Below are positions 8,722-19,531 of a stretch of DNA of 64,000 nucleotides, piece after piece (positions within the stretch are counted from its first letter, which is position 1; every line of letters starts with the position of its first letter). A program made the position numbers and the translations under genes. This DNA is from an uncultured Granulosicoccus sp. (GTDB lineage: Bacteria; Pseudomonadota; Gammaproteobacteria; Granulosicoccales; Granulosicoccaceae): positions 1-64,000 of the forward strand of contig CALDSR010000060.1 in the NCBI GenBank assembly GCA_937924505.1. The letters are read 5' to 3'. Under the pieces are notes generated by a model. That model searched no databases and was not told the origin of the DNA. It was given only the letters and a program-made list of their open reading frames with translations.

Positions 8722-9462
8722 CTAGGAGGCGTAACTGTCCGGGGGAATTTCTGCGTTGGTAAATACGTTCTGGACGTCATCGATATCTTCGAGCGCATCC
8801 AGTAGTTTGAGAAGTTTCTGGCCTTGTTCGGTGTCGAGCTCTACTTCGGTCGACGCACGCATCGTGACTTCACTGTGTACGGGTTCAAGATCAGCCTTTG
8901 CCATTGCTTCTTTGAGGTCCACAAAATTTTCTTCGGTAGTCAACACCTCGATAGAACCATCTTCGCTGGCGATAACATCATCAGCACCCGCCTCCAGAGC
9001 CGCTTCCATGATGGCATCTTCGTCACTGCCTTCAGGGTAATTCAAAATGCCTAACTTCTCGAACAGATAAGACACAGATCCCACAGCACCCATATTCCCG
9101 CCATATTTGGTGAAAGCGTGCTTGACGTCAGAAACGGTTCGATTACGGTTGTCAGTCATCGTGTCGACCATGATCGCAACGCCGTTGACGCCATACCCCT
9201 CATATCGGTTTTCTTCATAAGCGACATCATCCAGTTCGCCGGCGCCTTTTTTTATCGCGCGATCGATGGTGTCCTTGGTCATATTGGCACCGAGCGCTTT
9301 GTCGACCGACAAACGCAGGCGCGGGTTAGAGTTCAAATCTGAGCCACCCATTCGGGCCGCGACATTGATTTCCCGAATCAACTTGGTGAACAATTTTCCG
9401 CGTTTGGCATCCTGAGCATTCTTTCGATGCTGGATATTGGCCCATTTACTATGTCCGGCCAT
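8722..9462 (-). CDS. yebC: YebC/PmpR family protein
   Basis: A 246-aa member of the YebC/TACO1 family, annotated as transcriptional regulators (PmpR) and implicated in translation of difficult motifs. It begins with the diagnostic MAGHSKWANIQHRK and has the conserved GYGVNGVAIMVDTMTDNRNRT segment. A strong ribosome-binding site (GAGG, 6 nt upstream) supports the start. It lies directly upstream of ruvC, a very common arrangement in proteobacteria. Confidence 0.97.
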   Translation of the reverse strand: MAGHSKWANIQHRKNAQDAKRGKLFTKLIREINVAARMGGSDLNSNPRLRLSVDKALGANMTKDTIDRAIKKGAGELDDVAYEENRYEGYGVNGVAIMVDTMTDNRNRTVSDVKHAFTKYGGNMGAVGSVSYLFEKLGILNYPEGSDEDAIMEAALEAGADDVIASEDGSIEVLTTEENFVDLKEAMAKADLEPVHSEVTMRASTEVELDTEQGQKLLKLLDALEDIDDVQNVFTNAEIPPDSYAS

Positions 9463-9537
9463 GCTTACCTCAAATGGTTTTAGTCGATTGTAACGCGCTT
9501 CCAGTATGGCGCAACGAGCAAGCGGACAAACAGCGCA

Positions 9538-10197
9538 CTAGTGAAAGCTACCCGTCCGGATGAAACGCACGACATGAGCTGCACATTGTTTTGAAAAGAT
9601 CATGACAGAATGCGAATACGGGATATTGACCCGGTCACTGACATTCTTCAGTTGAGTTTCGCTGTGCTTGACCACGCCATCACTGTTTTCGCCGGAAGGA
9701 TACAGCAACGCCGACAAACCCAGTACACCGGAGCCCGTGATAACGCCAAGTGGACGATCAATCGCATAATCGGGCGCACCGCCGAGCAATCCTTCTTCCA
9801 CGCTCCGGCCCAGCAGGGGTCTGAGAAAAACATTTTTATGGATACTTTTCGCAACATGGCTGCCACGTACCGGTGAGCCAATCAGAACAACCTTACCCAG
9901 CGGCAAATCCGGAAACGCTTTCAGTATATGCAGTATGACAATGCCACCCAGGCTGTGACCGACGAAATGGATAGTCTTCACATTCAGCGCAGCGATTTCC
10001 TCATGCAATTTGGCGGCATTCTCTGCCGGGCTTGAACGCAGGAAATCGTAACTGACGAGATGCGTGTTCAGGCCGGCTGACTGCAGCATTTTCCCCATTA
10101 CCCGCATGAACGTGCCATGCATCCAGATACCATGCACCAGAATCGTGATCTCATCACGACTCGAAGCCTGACGAATTTTGTTGCTGCGCTTTTTCAA
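9538..10197 (-). CDS. Alpha/beta-fold hydrolase (lipase-like)
   Basis: A 219-aa soluble alpha/beta hydrolase. The oxyanion-hole region ILVHGIWMHG (about residues 19-28) and the nucleophile elbow GHSLGG (Ser82) are intact. A His in the YSHSVMIF or AAHV segment near the C-terminus could complete the triad. No signal peptide is seen. The likely start is TTG at 10197, which overlaps the end of nudB by 44 nt; no ATG occurs before the first core strand. The substrate cannot be deduced. Confidence 0.8.
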   Translation of the reverse strand: MKKRSNKIRQASSRDEITILVHGIWMHGTFMRVMGKMLQSAGLNTHLVSYDFLRSSPAENAAKLHEEIAALNVKTIHFVGHSLGGIVILHILKAFPDLPLGKVVLIGSPVRGSHVAKSIHKNVFLRPLLGRSVEEGLLGGAPDYAIDRPLGVITGSGVLGLSALLYPSGENSDGVVKHSETQLKNVSDRVNIPYSHSVMIFSKQCAAHVVRFIRTGSFH

Positions 10198-10639
10198 GAA
10201 TATCGTCGTGGAAACTGTTTATAAAATCGCGGTTACTGGCTGAGCCCGTTAATGTTGCAGCCTTGTCAAATGATAGCCAACGCCACGCAACGTGCTCGGC
10301 CGGATTGATTTTAACCGGTTCATTGATTTGCACCTCAATACTGAATCGGTGCTCGCGATTGTTGATCACACCGGGTGCATAGCGTGACAGCCATGGAGGC
10401 ACGATAGGGTATACAACACTTTTCTGGTGATCGATCAAGGCTCCCTGATCGGGAACCTTGATACCTGTCTCTTCACGAAGTTCACGCACGGCCGCCGCCT
10501 GCGGAGATTCTCCTGGCTCCAGACTACCCGTGACTGACTGCCAGAAATCGGCCGGTAACAGACGACTCAGCATCAGAACCTGATTGCAACGCGAATGAAC
10601 CAGCACGATGACCGATTCAGGACGCTTGTATTCAGGCAT
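10154..10639 (-). CDS. nudB: Dihydroneopterin triphosphate diphosphatase (Nudix) NudB
   Basis: A 161-aa Nudix hydrolase that in E. coli removes pyrophosphate from dihydroneopterin triphosphate in folate synthesis. The start [12 protein letters not shown] and the Nudix box (Gly38 to Ile60, with Glu44, Arg52-Glu53 and Glu56-Glu57) match the family pattern. The [12 protein letters not shown] segment is typical of NudB. The ATG at 10639 overlaps the aspS stop by 8 nt; aspS-nudB linkage is common. Confidence 0.9.
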   Translation of the reverse strand: MPEYKRPESVIVLVHSRCNQVLMLSRLLPADFWQSVTGSLEPGESPQAAAVRELREETGIKVPDQGALIDHQKSVVYPIVPPWLSRYAPGVINNREHRFSIEVQINEPVKINPAEHVAWRWLSFDKAATLTGSASNRDFINSFHDDILEKAQQQNSSGFES

Positions 10640-12458
10640 CTGTCGTGGGTGCAGCCTCGGATGACGATGCTGCATCCTTGGCACGAGCACGTGTGCGCAA
10701 ATGTAAATCCTTGAGCTGCGCTTCCGACACATTGCTCGGCGCGCTGGTCAACAAACAACTCGCACTTTGAGTTTTCGGAAAAGCCATGACGTCACGAATA
10801 CTGCTGGCATTGGCCATCAACATAACAAGCCGGTCCAGACCAAAGGCAATACCCCCATGCGGCGGTGCACCGTACTTCAAGGCATCGAGCAAAAAGCCGA
10901 ATTTCTCGATAGCTTCCACTTCGCCAATACCCAGCACATCCAGCGCCTTCTGTTGCATGTCGGTGTTATGAATACGGATGGAACCACCGCCGACTTCCGA
11001 TCCATTCAGGACCATATCGTAGGCGCGGGACAAGCACTTGCCGGGATCATCATCAAGCTCCTTCTGCCAGTCTTCAATACTGGCGGCCGTTGGTGCCGTG
11101 AATGGGTGATGCAAGGCTTGCCAACGTTTCTCCCGTTCGTCGTACTCGAACATCGGAAAATCAACAACCCACAATGGTCGCCACGCATCTTCCACCAAGC
11201 CCATATCGATACCGATCTGAACACGCAAGGCCCCAAGCGCTGCTTCCACCACACTGGTCTTGTCAGCGCCAAAGAAAATCAGATCACCATCGACTGCACC
11301 AGTTCTTTCAATAATTTGTTGCAAGGCCTCGGCGGGGAAAAACTTGACGATAGGTGATTGCAATCCGTCCACACCCGCCGCTATATCGTTGCATTTAATG
11401 TATGCGAGGCCTTTAGCGCCATAACGCCCAACATAATTGGTGTAACCGTCGATCTCCTTGCGCGTCAGCTTGTTACCACCCGGGATCCTCAAAGCTGCAA
11501 CCCGGCCTTTCGGGTCCACCGCGGGCGCCGCAAAAACCTTGAATTCGATATCCGTCACCAGGTCGGACACCTCGGTCAAGGTCAGCGGAATTCGAAGATC
11601 AGGTTTATCTGATCCATAGTTGAGCATCGCGTCGGCATAGCTCATGCGAGGAAATGAGGCGCTCAGGGAAACATCAAGTACATCCTTGAACAGTTGCCGG
11701 ACCATGTTCTCCATCGAGCCCATGATGGTGTCCTCGTCAATAAAGGACATCTCGATATCGAGCTGGGTAAATTCAGGCTGTCGATCCGCCCGCAGATCCT
11801 CATCGCGAAAGCAGCGCGCTACCTGATAGTAACGATCCATTCCCCCCATCATCAGAAGCTGTTTGAATAGCTGGGGCGATTGCGGCAAGGCAAAGAACTC
11901 ACCCGGATGAGTTCGACTCGGCACCAGATAGTCACGCGCGCCTTCAGGCGTTGCTCGAGTCAGCATGGGTGTATCCACTTCGACAAAACCGTCGGCATCG
12001 AGTGCATGACGCAGTGCCTGCATGACCGTTGCGCGCATACGCAGACGCTGCTGCATTTGCGGACGTCGGATATCGATGTAGCGGTATTTCAGGCGATGCT
12101 CTTCGGAGACATTGTCATCATCAAGCTGGAACGGTGGTGTCGCCGCGCGATTGAGTATTTCGAGTTCATGGCCCAACACCTCGATCTCGCCAGTTGTCAT
12201 ATCCGGATTGATCGTGCCTTCAGGTCGGTGCCGCACTCGGCCATTTATCTTGAGGACAAACTCATTGCGCACTTCCTCGGCCAGGGCAAAGGTCTCCGCC
12301 CGATCCGGGTCAAAGACAATCTGAACCAGACCAGAATGGTCACGAAGATCGATAAAAATCACCCCTCCGTGGTCGCGGCGTCGGTGCACCCAGCCACAGA
12401 AGCTCACTTCTGTATCCAGCTGTTCGGTAGTAACCACCCCGCAAAGGTGTGTGCGCAT
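10632..12458 (-). CDS. aspS: Aspartyl-tRNA synthetase
   Basis: A 608-aa class IIb aminoacyl-tRNA synthetase charging tRNA-Asp. The N-terminal anticodon-binding OB domain ([19 protein letters not shown]) is followed by the class II core. Motif 2 is seen as [16 protein letters not shown] and motif 3 as [13 protein letters not shown]. The bacterial GAD insertion domain is in the middle. The C-terminus has a low-complexity Ala/Ser tail. Length fits bacterial AspRS. Confidence 0.98.
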   Translation of the reverse strand: MRTHLCGVVTTEQLDTEVSFCGWVHRRRDHGGVIFIDLRDHSGLVQIVFDPDRAETFALAEEVRNEFVLKINGRVRHRPEGTINPDMTTGEIEVLGHELEILNRAATPPFQLDDDNVSEEHRLKYRYIDIRRPQMQQRLRMRATVMQALRHALDADGFVEVDTPMLTRATPEGARDYLVPSRTHPGEFFALPQSPQLFKQLLMMGGMDRYYQVARCFRDEDLRADRQPEFTQLDIEMSFIDEDTIMGSMENMVRQLFKDVLDVSLSASFPRMSYADAMLNYGSDKPDLRIPLTLTEVSDLVTDIEFKVFAAPAVDPKGRVAALRIPGGNKLTRKEIDGYTNYVGRYGAKGLAYIKCNDIAAGVDGLQSPIVKFFPAEALQQIIERTGAVDGDLIFFGADKTSVVEAALGALRVQIGIDMGLVEDAWRPLWVVDFPMFEYDEREKRWQALHHPFTAPTAASIEDWQKELDDDPGKCLSRAYDMVLNGSEVGGGSIRIHNTDMQQKALDVLGIGEVEAIEKFGFLLDALKYGAPPHGGIAFGLDRLVMLMANASSIRDVMAFPKTQSASCLLTSAPSNVSEAQLKDLHLRTRARAKDAASSSEAAPTTDA

Positions 12459-12538
12459 GAAAACCTCGTTGAAATCGCAAAAGCGTCAATTGTAGATAGT
12501 TATACCGGCGACAACCAGCGATAATCCGGACACTTTCA

Positions 12539-13549
12539 ATGTCCGAGACCTCAAAGATGGCCCAGTATCACGTATATGGCGTGGGTAACGCACTCGTCGA
12601 CCTGGAATTCGAAATTCCTGAATCCACACTTGGCGAGCTAAAAATAGACAAAGGCCTGATGACGCTGATCGAGGAAGACAGGCATCACGAGCTTCTGTCC
12701 GCACTCGACGGCATTCAATCCCGCCCCTGTGGTGGCGGGTCGGCGGCCAACACAATCGTGGCCAGTGCACAGCTTGGCGCCAACTCGTTTTATTCCTGCA
12801 AGGTCGCCAACGATACCACCGGACACTTTTATCTGAAGGATCTGGCCAGTAATGGAGTCACCACCAACCTCGACATATCGTCTCTCGACGCGGGGCACAC
12901 CGGAAAATGCATCGTCATGATCACCCCGGATGCCGAACGCAGCATGAATACCTATCTGGGAATCACGCAGAAAATAGGCGTCGCGGAGCTCAATGAAGAG
13001 GCAATTCGTCAGTCTGACTATGTCTACATTGAAGGTTATCTGGTCCCCGAACCCAATGCCCGGGCGGCGGCAGTCAAAGCACGCGAAATCGCCAGGGAGG
13101 CCGGTGTCAAAACATCGCTGACGCTGTCCGATGTGAATATGGTCAGGTTTTTCAAGGATGGCCTTGAAGAGATAATTGGCGACGGGCTGGATTTTGTTTT
13201 CTGCAACGAAGACGAAGCCATGTTGATGTGTGAGGCCGACAATATCGAGTCTTGCGCCACTGGCCTGCGCCAGCTGGCCGGCCAATTCGCGATAACTCGC
13301 GGCGCGAAAGGTGCCGTCTTGTTTGATGGAGACAGAGTCATTGACGTACCGGCCAAGGCCATCACACCGATTGACAGCAATGGCGCCGGCGATATCTATG
13401 CTGGCGCTTTTTTATACGGCCTTAGTCACGGTATGTCGTTTGAACGTTGCGGCGAATTGGCTGGTGCCGCCGCGGGCACTCTGATTCAGAAGTTTGGCGC
13501 ACGCCTCACGCAGAGTGAAATGCAAGCGGTTGGAAAATTGTTCGCCTGA
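12539..13549 (+). CDS. PfkB-family carbohydrate/nucleoside kinase (adenosine kinase-like)
   Basis: A 336-aa ribokinase-fold kinase. The N-terminal substrate side reads VYGVGNALVDLEFE and the Gly-rich hinge is CGGGSAANT. The C-terminal PfkB signature is NGAGDIYAGAFLYG, with catalytic Asp285 and the anion hole GAGD. Sequence style resembles the adenosine kinase-like PfkB proteins often found in proteobacteria, but the substrate is not determined. A second in-frame ATG at 12557 is possible. It is divergent from aspS across 80 nt and convergent with the M48 protease. Confidence 0.88.
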   Translation: MSETSKMAQYHVYGVGNALVDLEFEIPESTLGELKIDKGLMTLIEEDRHHELLSALDGIQSRPCGGGSAANTIVASAQLGANSFYSCKVANDTTGHFYLKDLASNGVTTNLDISSLDAGHTGKCIVMITPDAERSMNTYLGITQKIGVAELNEEAIRQSDYVYIEGYLVPEPNARAAAVKAREIAREAGVKTSLTLSDVNMVRFFKDGLEEIIGDGLDFVFCNEDEAMLMCEADNIESCATGLRQLAGQFAITRGAKGAVLFDGDRVIDVPAKAITPIDSNGAGDIYAGAFLYGLSHGMSFERCGELAGAAAGTLIQKFGARLTQSEMQAVGKLFA

Positions 13550-13565
13550 AGCCAGGCACGCAGGG

Positions 13566-13593
13566 CTGCCGCTCACGGTTTGTAGAGCGGCAG
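13566..13593. terminator. GC-rich hairpin between convergent genes
   Basis: CTGCCGCTC (13566-13574) and GAGCGGCAG (13585-13593) form a perfect 9-bp stem with a 10-nt loop. It lies between the ends of the PfkB gene and the M48 protease gene and includes the protease stop codon. There is no T tract on either side, so it may protect 3' ends or pause polymerase rather than act as an intrinsic terminator. Confidence 0.35.
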
Positions 13594-14484
13594 TACTCGC
13601 GCGGAGTAGTCGGTCAAGTCGGCAATTCGCGTATCGTTGGATGGATGGGTTGACAGCCATTCCGGAGACCCGCCACCACCGCCACCAGTGGCGATGGCCA
13701 TTTTTTGCCATACCTTGATCGATGCCCGTGGGTCGTAACCGGCACGCGCCATCAATTCTACGCCCATGCGATCAGACTCTGTTTCATGGGCGCGACTGTT
13801 AGGCAGGCCAAAGGTCATTTGCGCAACCATATCTGCCAGCGCCTGCCCGCCCTGACCGACACCTGCCGCGCTCCCGACCACGCCAATCAACAATCCTTGT
13901 ACCGCTTGCTGTGAAGCACGCTCCCGCGAATGCTCACGCAGCGCATGCGCAATCTCATGCCCCATGATCGCAGCGATTTCAGCATCAGTCAGTTGCAGCT
14001 GTTCAATGATGCCCGAATAGAATGCGATCTTGCCACCCGGCATCGCCCAGGCATTCAACTGATCTGAATCAATCACATTGATCTGCCAATCCCAGTTCAG
14101 CGCATCTTCACGGAACACACCCACATGCGGGATGATGTTATCGGCAATTCGCCGGACTCGCTGTGTCATTTGCGGTTTCGCATTTAGCTGGCCATCGCGT
14201 TTGGCTTGCGTCAGCACATCCGCGTAGGCAGCGTTGGCTCCTGCTGTCATCTGTTCAGCCGTCACCAGACTAGACATCCTCTGCGCACGATCGATACCGA
14301 TGAAGCCGGGCTTGGTGGTTTGTACGGTTGAACAGGCGACTAGTGCCAGTGAGAACGCGCTTAGCAACAGAGCGCTCAGAGCCAAGCGAGATCGGGATTG
14401 TGGCGTCATTGGACTGGCGAACGTACCGCGTAGAACAGCAGAAATTGACTGACTGAACGACTGACCATAGAATCTTTGGAACAT
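13573..14484 (-). CDS. M48 family metalloprotease, lipoprotein
   Basis: A 303-aa putative Zn protease of the periplasmic BepA/LoiP type. The HEIAH motif (His176, Glu177, His180) binds zinc, and a downstream Glu in AHETESDRMG is the expected third ligand. A lipobox LVAC predicts lipidation at about Cys51. The start at 14484 is set by a strong AAGGAG ribosome-binding site 7-8 nt upstream. This gives a long (about 50-residue) pre-sequence before the lipobox; an internal ATG at 14409 would give a conventional 26-residue signal but lacks a ribosome-binding site. It probably acts in outer-membrane protein quality control. Confidence 0.88.
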   Translation of the reverse strand: MFQRFYGQSFSQSISAVLRGTFASPMTPQSRSRLALSALLLSAFSLALVACSTVQTTKPGFIGIDRAQRMSSLVTAEQMTAGANAAYADVLTQAKRDGQLNAKPQMTQRVRRIADNIIPHVGVFREDALNWDWQINVIDSDQLNAWAMPGGKIAFYSGIIEQLQLTDAEIAAIMGHEIAHALREHSRERASQQAVQGLLIGVVGSAAGVGQGGQALADMVAQMTFGLPNSRAHETESDRMGVELMARAGYDPRASIKVWQKMAIATGGGGGGSPEWLSTHPSNDTRIADLTDYSARVLPLYKP

Positions 14485-14655
14485 TAGCGCTCTCCTTGTA
14501 CAGACCCCCATTCTAGGCAAACAGCCACCAGAATCACAACTGGTCCGCAATTATGCAATTGATCGTACGGAAAATCAGATCGCTCGGGATCACGTGGCAG
14601 GTTAACTGCACCATACATCCGCACCACCTATCACCCAATAGGGAAGTCGGGAATC

Positions 14656-17600
14656 ATGGCTGAGCGTGATTCGGCACGAAGCAAAACGGATCAACACCGC
14701 CTGGCGCTGTATCAAGGTATCGCCGCTGCAATTCCAAAGACTCCCGGCAATATCGACAGCGCTGTGTTTGGCGCCTTTATCCAGCGCTATTTCGAACATC
14801 TGTCGCTGGACGATCTCGCCCTGGAGAAGCCGGAAGAATTGGCCGGAGCTGCCGCTTCTCATTACCAATTGTTACAAAGCCATTCGGACACACCACTCGT
14901 GCAAGTGTCCAATCCGAACTTTGAAGTCGACGGCTGGCAGTCCGCCCATACCGTCATTGAAATAGTCTCTGAGGATGAGCCCTGGCTAGTCGCCTCGGTT
15001 CGTACCGCCTTGATTCGCGGGGGTCACCGACTGCATCGAGTTCTGCATCCTGTCATCAACGATTCGAACGGTTCGGCAAAGTCACTGATTCATGTTGAGA
15101 TCGACGCCTTGCCGATCGCAGAACATGATGCGGTCAAGCACGACATCCATCAGACCTTTGCAATGCTCAACAAAACGCAAGAAGTCAGCGAAGAGATGTT
15201 GACGGCATTGAAAATCATGGCTCAATCGATAGACCGTCGAGAACAATGCGAATTCATCAACTGGCTTACTGACCGCCAATTTGCCTGCCTTGGGCAATTG
15301 CTGCTGCAAGTAAACGACAAAGGCAATTTAGCAGTCAAACAAAGACTTGGATTGTTCGACCTTGATGACGAAAAAACCTGTTGGCAGCCGGAGGATGTCA
15401 GTACTGAGCGCCTGCCGGAGCATGACTTTTCAAGCAAGCCTCTACTTTTCTATAAGGGGAGTCGGCGCTCACCGGTCATTCGGAATGAACATGTTGATGT
15501 CATCGTACTGCCGATACTCGATTCAGACGGGGTACTGGATAGCGTTTTATGTACGGTAGGCCTTTTTATTTTCGGCTTGCAGAACGAAGCGGTCAGCAAT
15601 ATCCCCTGGCTTAGGGAAAGATTTCAACGCGTCATAGATGCCAGCGGTGCCAGTGATGCCTCGCATGACGGCAAGGCTATAGCTTCGACTTTGCGCAGCC
15701 TTCCAAGAGACATACTGATGCAAAATTCCAGCAAAGCTTTGCTCGACATGTCGCTCAGCATCGTGTCCTTGCAGGAACAACAAACCGTCAAGCTGATTCA
15801 TTCATGTGATGCACTGGGCCAGTTCTGCAATTGCCTGGTGTTCATTCCCCGCGATGACTACAGCCGTGACTTGCGACTCGATATCGAACAAATCCTGATG
15901 GCACACACCGATGGCATCAGCGCTTCTTTCGACATGCGATTCTCATCTGATTCGTCCCTGGCACGCTTGCACTTCGTCATTCAACGGCATCAACCGCTGG
16001 AGCGCAGAATCGAATGGTCGGCGATTGAACAGCGCATTCGTCGAGCCGCAATCAGTTGGACCGACTTACTGGATACAACTCTACGTGAACGGCACGATGA
16101 AATAACCGCCATTCGCCTCGCTCGCAAATACTGTAATGCCTTTCCAGTGGCTTACACCGAAGACTACTCCCCGAGGGCCGCCGCTGCCGATATCGAATTT
16201 ATAGAAAATCGATTGACTCCCGATGCCCCGGTCATGCATTTCTATCGTCATATCATTTCCGATACTGGCATTGTCAATTTCAAATTGTTCGCGCAAGGCA
16301 ACTCGGTATCGCTGTCCGATGTTATTCCCATTATCGAAAACATGGGACTCAGAGTAGATGCGGATCATCCATTCGAAATCAAACGAGACATGGACTCGAC
16401 GGTGTGGATACATGAATTCACCGTGCAACACGCCAATCACGACAATAGCGATGGTTCCGCTGAAACACCCGCGACACGCATTCAGGAAGCATTCGATCAG
16501 ATATGGCAAGGTGATGTCGAAAACGATGGATTCAATCGATTGATACTGGATGCCGGGCTTGACTGGAAACAGGTAGTCATACTGCGTGCGCTTTGTAAAT
16601 ATCTTTTACAGATAAATGTGCCCTTCTCACAGAGCTACATGATTGACAGTCTGGTCAACAATGTTTCTATAACTCGCATTTTAGTCAAACTCTTTGAAAC
16701 ACGGTTTACCCCACGCCTTGATGATCACTCTACAAAGAACGATGAGTCAGCGCAGCTGCTTGCAGAATTTCGCAGCGCAATCGATCAAGTCGCAAGCCTC
16801 GACGAAGATCGCATACTCAACAGTTACCGCAACCTGATCACCAATATGTTGCGAACCAACGCCTACCGAACTGACGAACACGGATGTGCTCGCAAGTTCC
16901 TCTCGTTCAAATTCAATTCAACAGCTCTGGATGAACTTCCACTACCCAGACCGATGGCAGAAATATTTGTGTATTCTGCCGATGTTGAAGGGATTCACCT
17001 CCGCGGCGGCAAAGTCGCTCGAGGTGGTCTGCGCTGGTCGGACCGTCGAGAAGATTTTCGCACCGAAGTGCTGGCCTTGATGAAAGCGCAGATGGTCAAA
17101 AATGCGGTCATCGTGCCCCTCGGATCCAAAGGTGGCTTTTATGTAAAAGCCGAATTACCCAGCGAACGCGACGCGATGATGGAAGTCGTTGTTAGCTGTT
17201 ACCGCACCTACCTGTCAGGTTTGCTCGATGTCACTGACAATATCGTGGGCGATTCCATCGTTCCACCAGATAATGTTGTGCGCCACGATAGCGATGATCC
17301 TTACCTTGTCGTTGCGGCTGACAAGGGTACCGCGACCTTTTCAGATTATGCCAATGAGGTTTCGCAAGCCTATGGGTTCTGGCTAGGTGACGCTTTTGCC
17401 TCAGGGGGTTCCGCTGGATACGATCACAAGAAAATGGGTATCACAGCCCGTGGCGCCTGGGAATCAGTCAAACGACACTTTCGCAGCCTGGGTATCAATA
17501 CTCAGGCTGAGAGTTTTACAGCCATAGGTATCGGCGATATGGCGGGCGATGTGTTCGGCAATGGCATGTTGTTATCTGAACATACCAAGCTTGTCGCGGC

Positions 17601-19431
17601 GTTCAATCACCAGCATATATTTATCGATCCCGATCCGGATGCACACTCGAGCTTTGCGGAACGTAAACGCTTGTTTGAACTGCCTCGTTCAAACTGGGGC
17701 GAGTACAACGTTGATTTGATTTCCCGTGGCGGTGGTATTTACGATCGACTCGACAAGGAGATAAGCTTATCGATTGAAGCTCAAAAAGCGCTAGGCACAT
17801 CGACCGCAACGATGACGCCGACGGAACTGATTTCAGTGATTCTCAAAGCCCCTGTTGATCTTTTCTGGAATGGCGGAATCGGCACCTATGTAAAATCCAG
17901 CAGCGAAGCACACAGCGACGCCGCTGACCGTGCCAACGACCCCCTGCGAATCAACGGCAATGAACTGCGATGTCGAGTAGTCGGCGAAGGCGGCAATCTT
18001 GGCTTTACACAACGCGCACGGGTCGAGTTTGCACGAAACGGTGGGCTAATTTATACCGATGCGATAGACAATTCCGCCGGTGTTGATTGTTCCGACCACG
18101 AGGTCAATATAAAAATACTCCTGAACTCCATTGTTGCGTCCGATGATCTGACCCTGAAACAACGTGACAGATTACTCGAGTCGATGACCGAAGAAGTCGC
18201 TTCACTGGTACTCGCGGACAATTACATCCAGACACAATGTATTGATCTCGTCAACAGTGACGGCTATGAAGTGTTTGACGAACAAGTCAGGTTCATGCAT
18301 CACCTTGAAAGCCGTAACCTCCTGGACCGAACGATCGAATTCCTGCCAGATGCCGATGAATGTGCTGAGCGCATGGCGGCAGAGCTGGGCTTGTTTCGCC
18401 CGGAAGTCGCGGTACTTGTTTCGTATAGCAAGATGGTCATGTATCAGGAGCTCATGCAAGCAGACCTGAGCGACGAACCCGCGTCGGAATCGATTCTTCT
18501 CGAGTACTTTCCAGAAGCATTGCGTAAAGAGTATTCGAGCGAAATCTGTAGTCACCGCCTCAAGCCTGAAATCATTAATACCGTTGTGACCAATGAGTTC
18601 GTCAATCGTCTGGGGCCGACCTTCGTTTTTCGCATGCAGCAAGAGCTCAACGTTTCGGTCAGGGATATTGCAACTGCTTTTCTGATAGTCAGAAGCACTT
18701 TTCGCATGCCAGATTTATGGGCTGCAATCGAGTCACTGGATAATATTGTTTCCAGTGAAGAACAGTACCGCATGCAGATTTTGGTACGTGGTCTGATAGA
18801 GCGTGCGACCCACTGGTTGTTGCGTTCACGACAACCATCGAAAGGCATCAAGGAATTGGTTTCTCGTTTCCAGAGCGGCATTGATGAACTGATCGCCTCG
18901 ATGCCGGAATGTCTCGCCGACGTACAACGCACAACGCTTGAACAGCGAATCAATCATTTCAGACACGCTGGAGCACCCGATGATATTGCCTTATCGGTCG
19001 CCAGCGTCGTACCACTATCGTCATCTCTGGACATTGTAGAGATAGCAATGTCCCTGGAGCAACCGGTCAATGAAATCGCATCGGTCTATTTCGCTATCGG
19101 CCAGCATCTGGAACTGACCTGGCTTCGCGACGAAATTGGCGGACTCAAGGTCAGCTCACATTGGCATACGTTGGCAACTGCTGAACTCAGGTCCGATCTG
19201 CATTATCAACAACGGCACCTGTGTGCTGAAATCGCAAGCTCAACGGAACAGAGCTTGCCTGGTGTAGAAAGGGTCGCATTATGGGCTGCACGCTATCCGC
19301 AAGCGATGGGAAAATTCAGCACGCTGGTTACCGAGCTGAAAGCCAATACTTCACTGGATTTTGCCATGCTGTCACTTGCCGTCAACGAAGTACACAAGCT
19401 GCTGCGTTCTGACCGACCTTTGGCAAGCTGA
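14656..19431 (+). CDS. gdhB: NAD-specific glutamate dehydrogenase, large (180 kDa) type
   Basis: A 1591-aa enzyme that oxidatively deaminates L-glutamate to 2-oxoglutarate with NAD. The size and layout match the bacterial L_180 class: a long N-terminal regulatory region with ACT-like segments (about 1-700), the catalytic core, and a C-terminal helical domain. The core signature GGKVARGGLRWSDR lies at about residue 782 and the substrate-lysine region NAVIVPLGSKGGF at about 815. A GGGA-type ribosome-binding site precedes the ATG. The gene stands alone and is divergent from the M48 protease. A catabolic nitrogen role fits the amine-degradation genes nearby. Confidence 0.96.
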   Translation: MAERDSARSKTDQHRLALYQGIAAAIPKTPGNIDSAVFGAFIQRYFEHLSLDDLALEKPEELAGAAASHYQLLQSHSDTPLVQVSNPNFEVDGWQSAHTVIEIVSEDEPWLVASVRTALIRGGHRLHRVLHPVINDSNGSAKSLIHVEIDALPIAEHDAVKHDIHQTFAMLNKTQEVSEEMLTALKIMAQSIDRREQCEFINWLTDRQFACLGQLLLQVNDKGNLAVKQRLGLFDLDDEKTCWQPEDVSTERLPEHDFSSKPLLFYKGSRRSPVIRNEHVDVIVLPILDSDGVLDSVLCTVGLFIFGLQNEAVSNIPWLRERFQRVIDASGASDASHDGKAIASTLRSLPRDILMQNSSKALLDMSLSIVSLQEQQTVKLIHSCDALGQFCNCLVFIPRDDYSRDLRLDIEQILMAHTDGISASFDMRFSSDSSLARLHFVIQRHQPLERRIEWSAIEQRIRRAAISWTDLLDTTLRERHDEITAIRLARKYCNAFPVAYTEDYSPRAAAADIEFIENRLTPDAPVMHFYRHIISDTGIVNFKLFAQGNSVSLSDVIPIIENMGLRVDADHPFEIKRDMDSTVWIHEFTVQHANHDNSDGSAETPATRIQEAFDQIWQGDVENDGFNRLILDAGLDWKQVVILRALCKYLLQINVPFSQSYMIDSLVNNVSITRILVKLFETRFTPRLDDHSTKNDESAQLLAEFRSAIDQVASLDEDRILNSYRNLITNMLRTNAYRTDEHGCARKFLSFKFNSTALDELPLPRPMAEIFVYSADVEGIHLRGGKVARGGLRWSDRREDFRTEVLALMKAQMVKNAVIVPLGSKGGFYVKAELPSERDAMMEVVVSCYRTYLSGLLDVTDNIVGDSIVPPDNVVRHDSDDPYLVVAADKGTATFSDYANEVSQAYGFWLGDAFASGGSAGYDHKKMGITARGAWESVKRHFRSLGINTQAESFTAIGIGDMAGDVFGNGMLLSEHTKLVAAFNHQHIFIDPDPDAHSSFAERKRLFELPRSNWGEYNVDLISRGGGIYDRLDKEISLSIEAQKALGTSTATMTPTELISVILKAPVDLFWNGGIGTYVKSSSEAHSDAADRANDPLRINGNELRCRVVGEGGNLGFTQRARVEFARNGGLIYTDAIDNSAGVDCSDHEVNIKILLNSIVASDDLTLKQRDRLLESMTEEVASLVLADNYIQTQCIDLVNSDGYEVFDEQVRFMHHLESRNLLDRTIEFLPDADECAERMAAELGLFRPEVAVLVSYSKMVMYQELMQADLSDEPASESILLEYFPEALRKEYSSEICSHRLKPEIINTVVTNEFVNRLGPTFVFRMQQELNVSVRDIATAFLIVRSTFRMPDLWAAIESLDNIVSSEEQYRMQILVRGLIERATHWLLRSRQPSKGIKELVSRFQSGIDELIASMPECLADVQRTTLEQRINHFRHAGAPDDIALSVASVVPLSSSLDIVEIAMSLEQPVNEIASVYFAIGQHLELTWLRDEIGGLKVSSHWHTLATAELRSDLHYQQRHLCAEIASSTEQSLPGVERVALWAARYPQAMGKFSTLVTELKANTSLDFAMLSLAVNEVHKLLRSDRPLAS

Positions 19432-19531
19432 CCGTCAAAGTGCGCAATTGCGTGTGTGCGTTGAATTACCGCGATCACACGGGATTGTTCCAGTACACTT
19501 GCAAGATACTTGTTGATTCGGAGAAGAAACC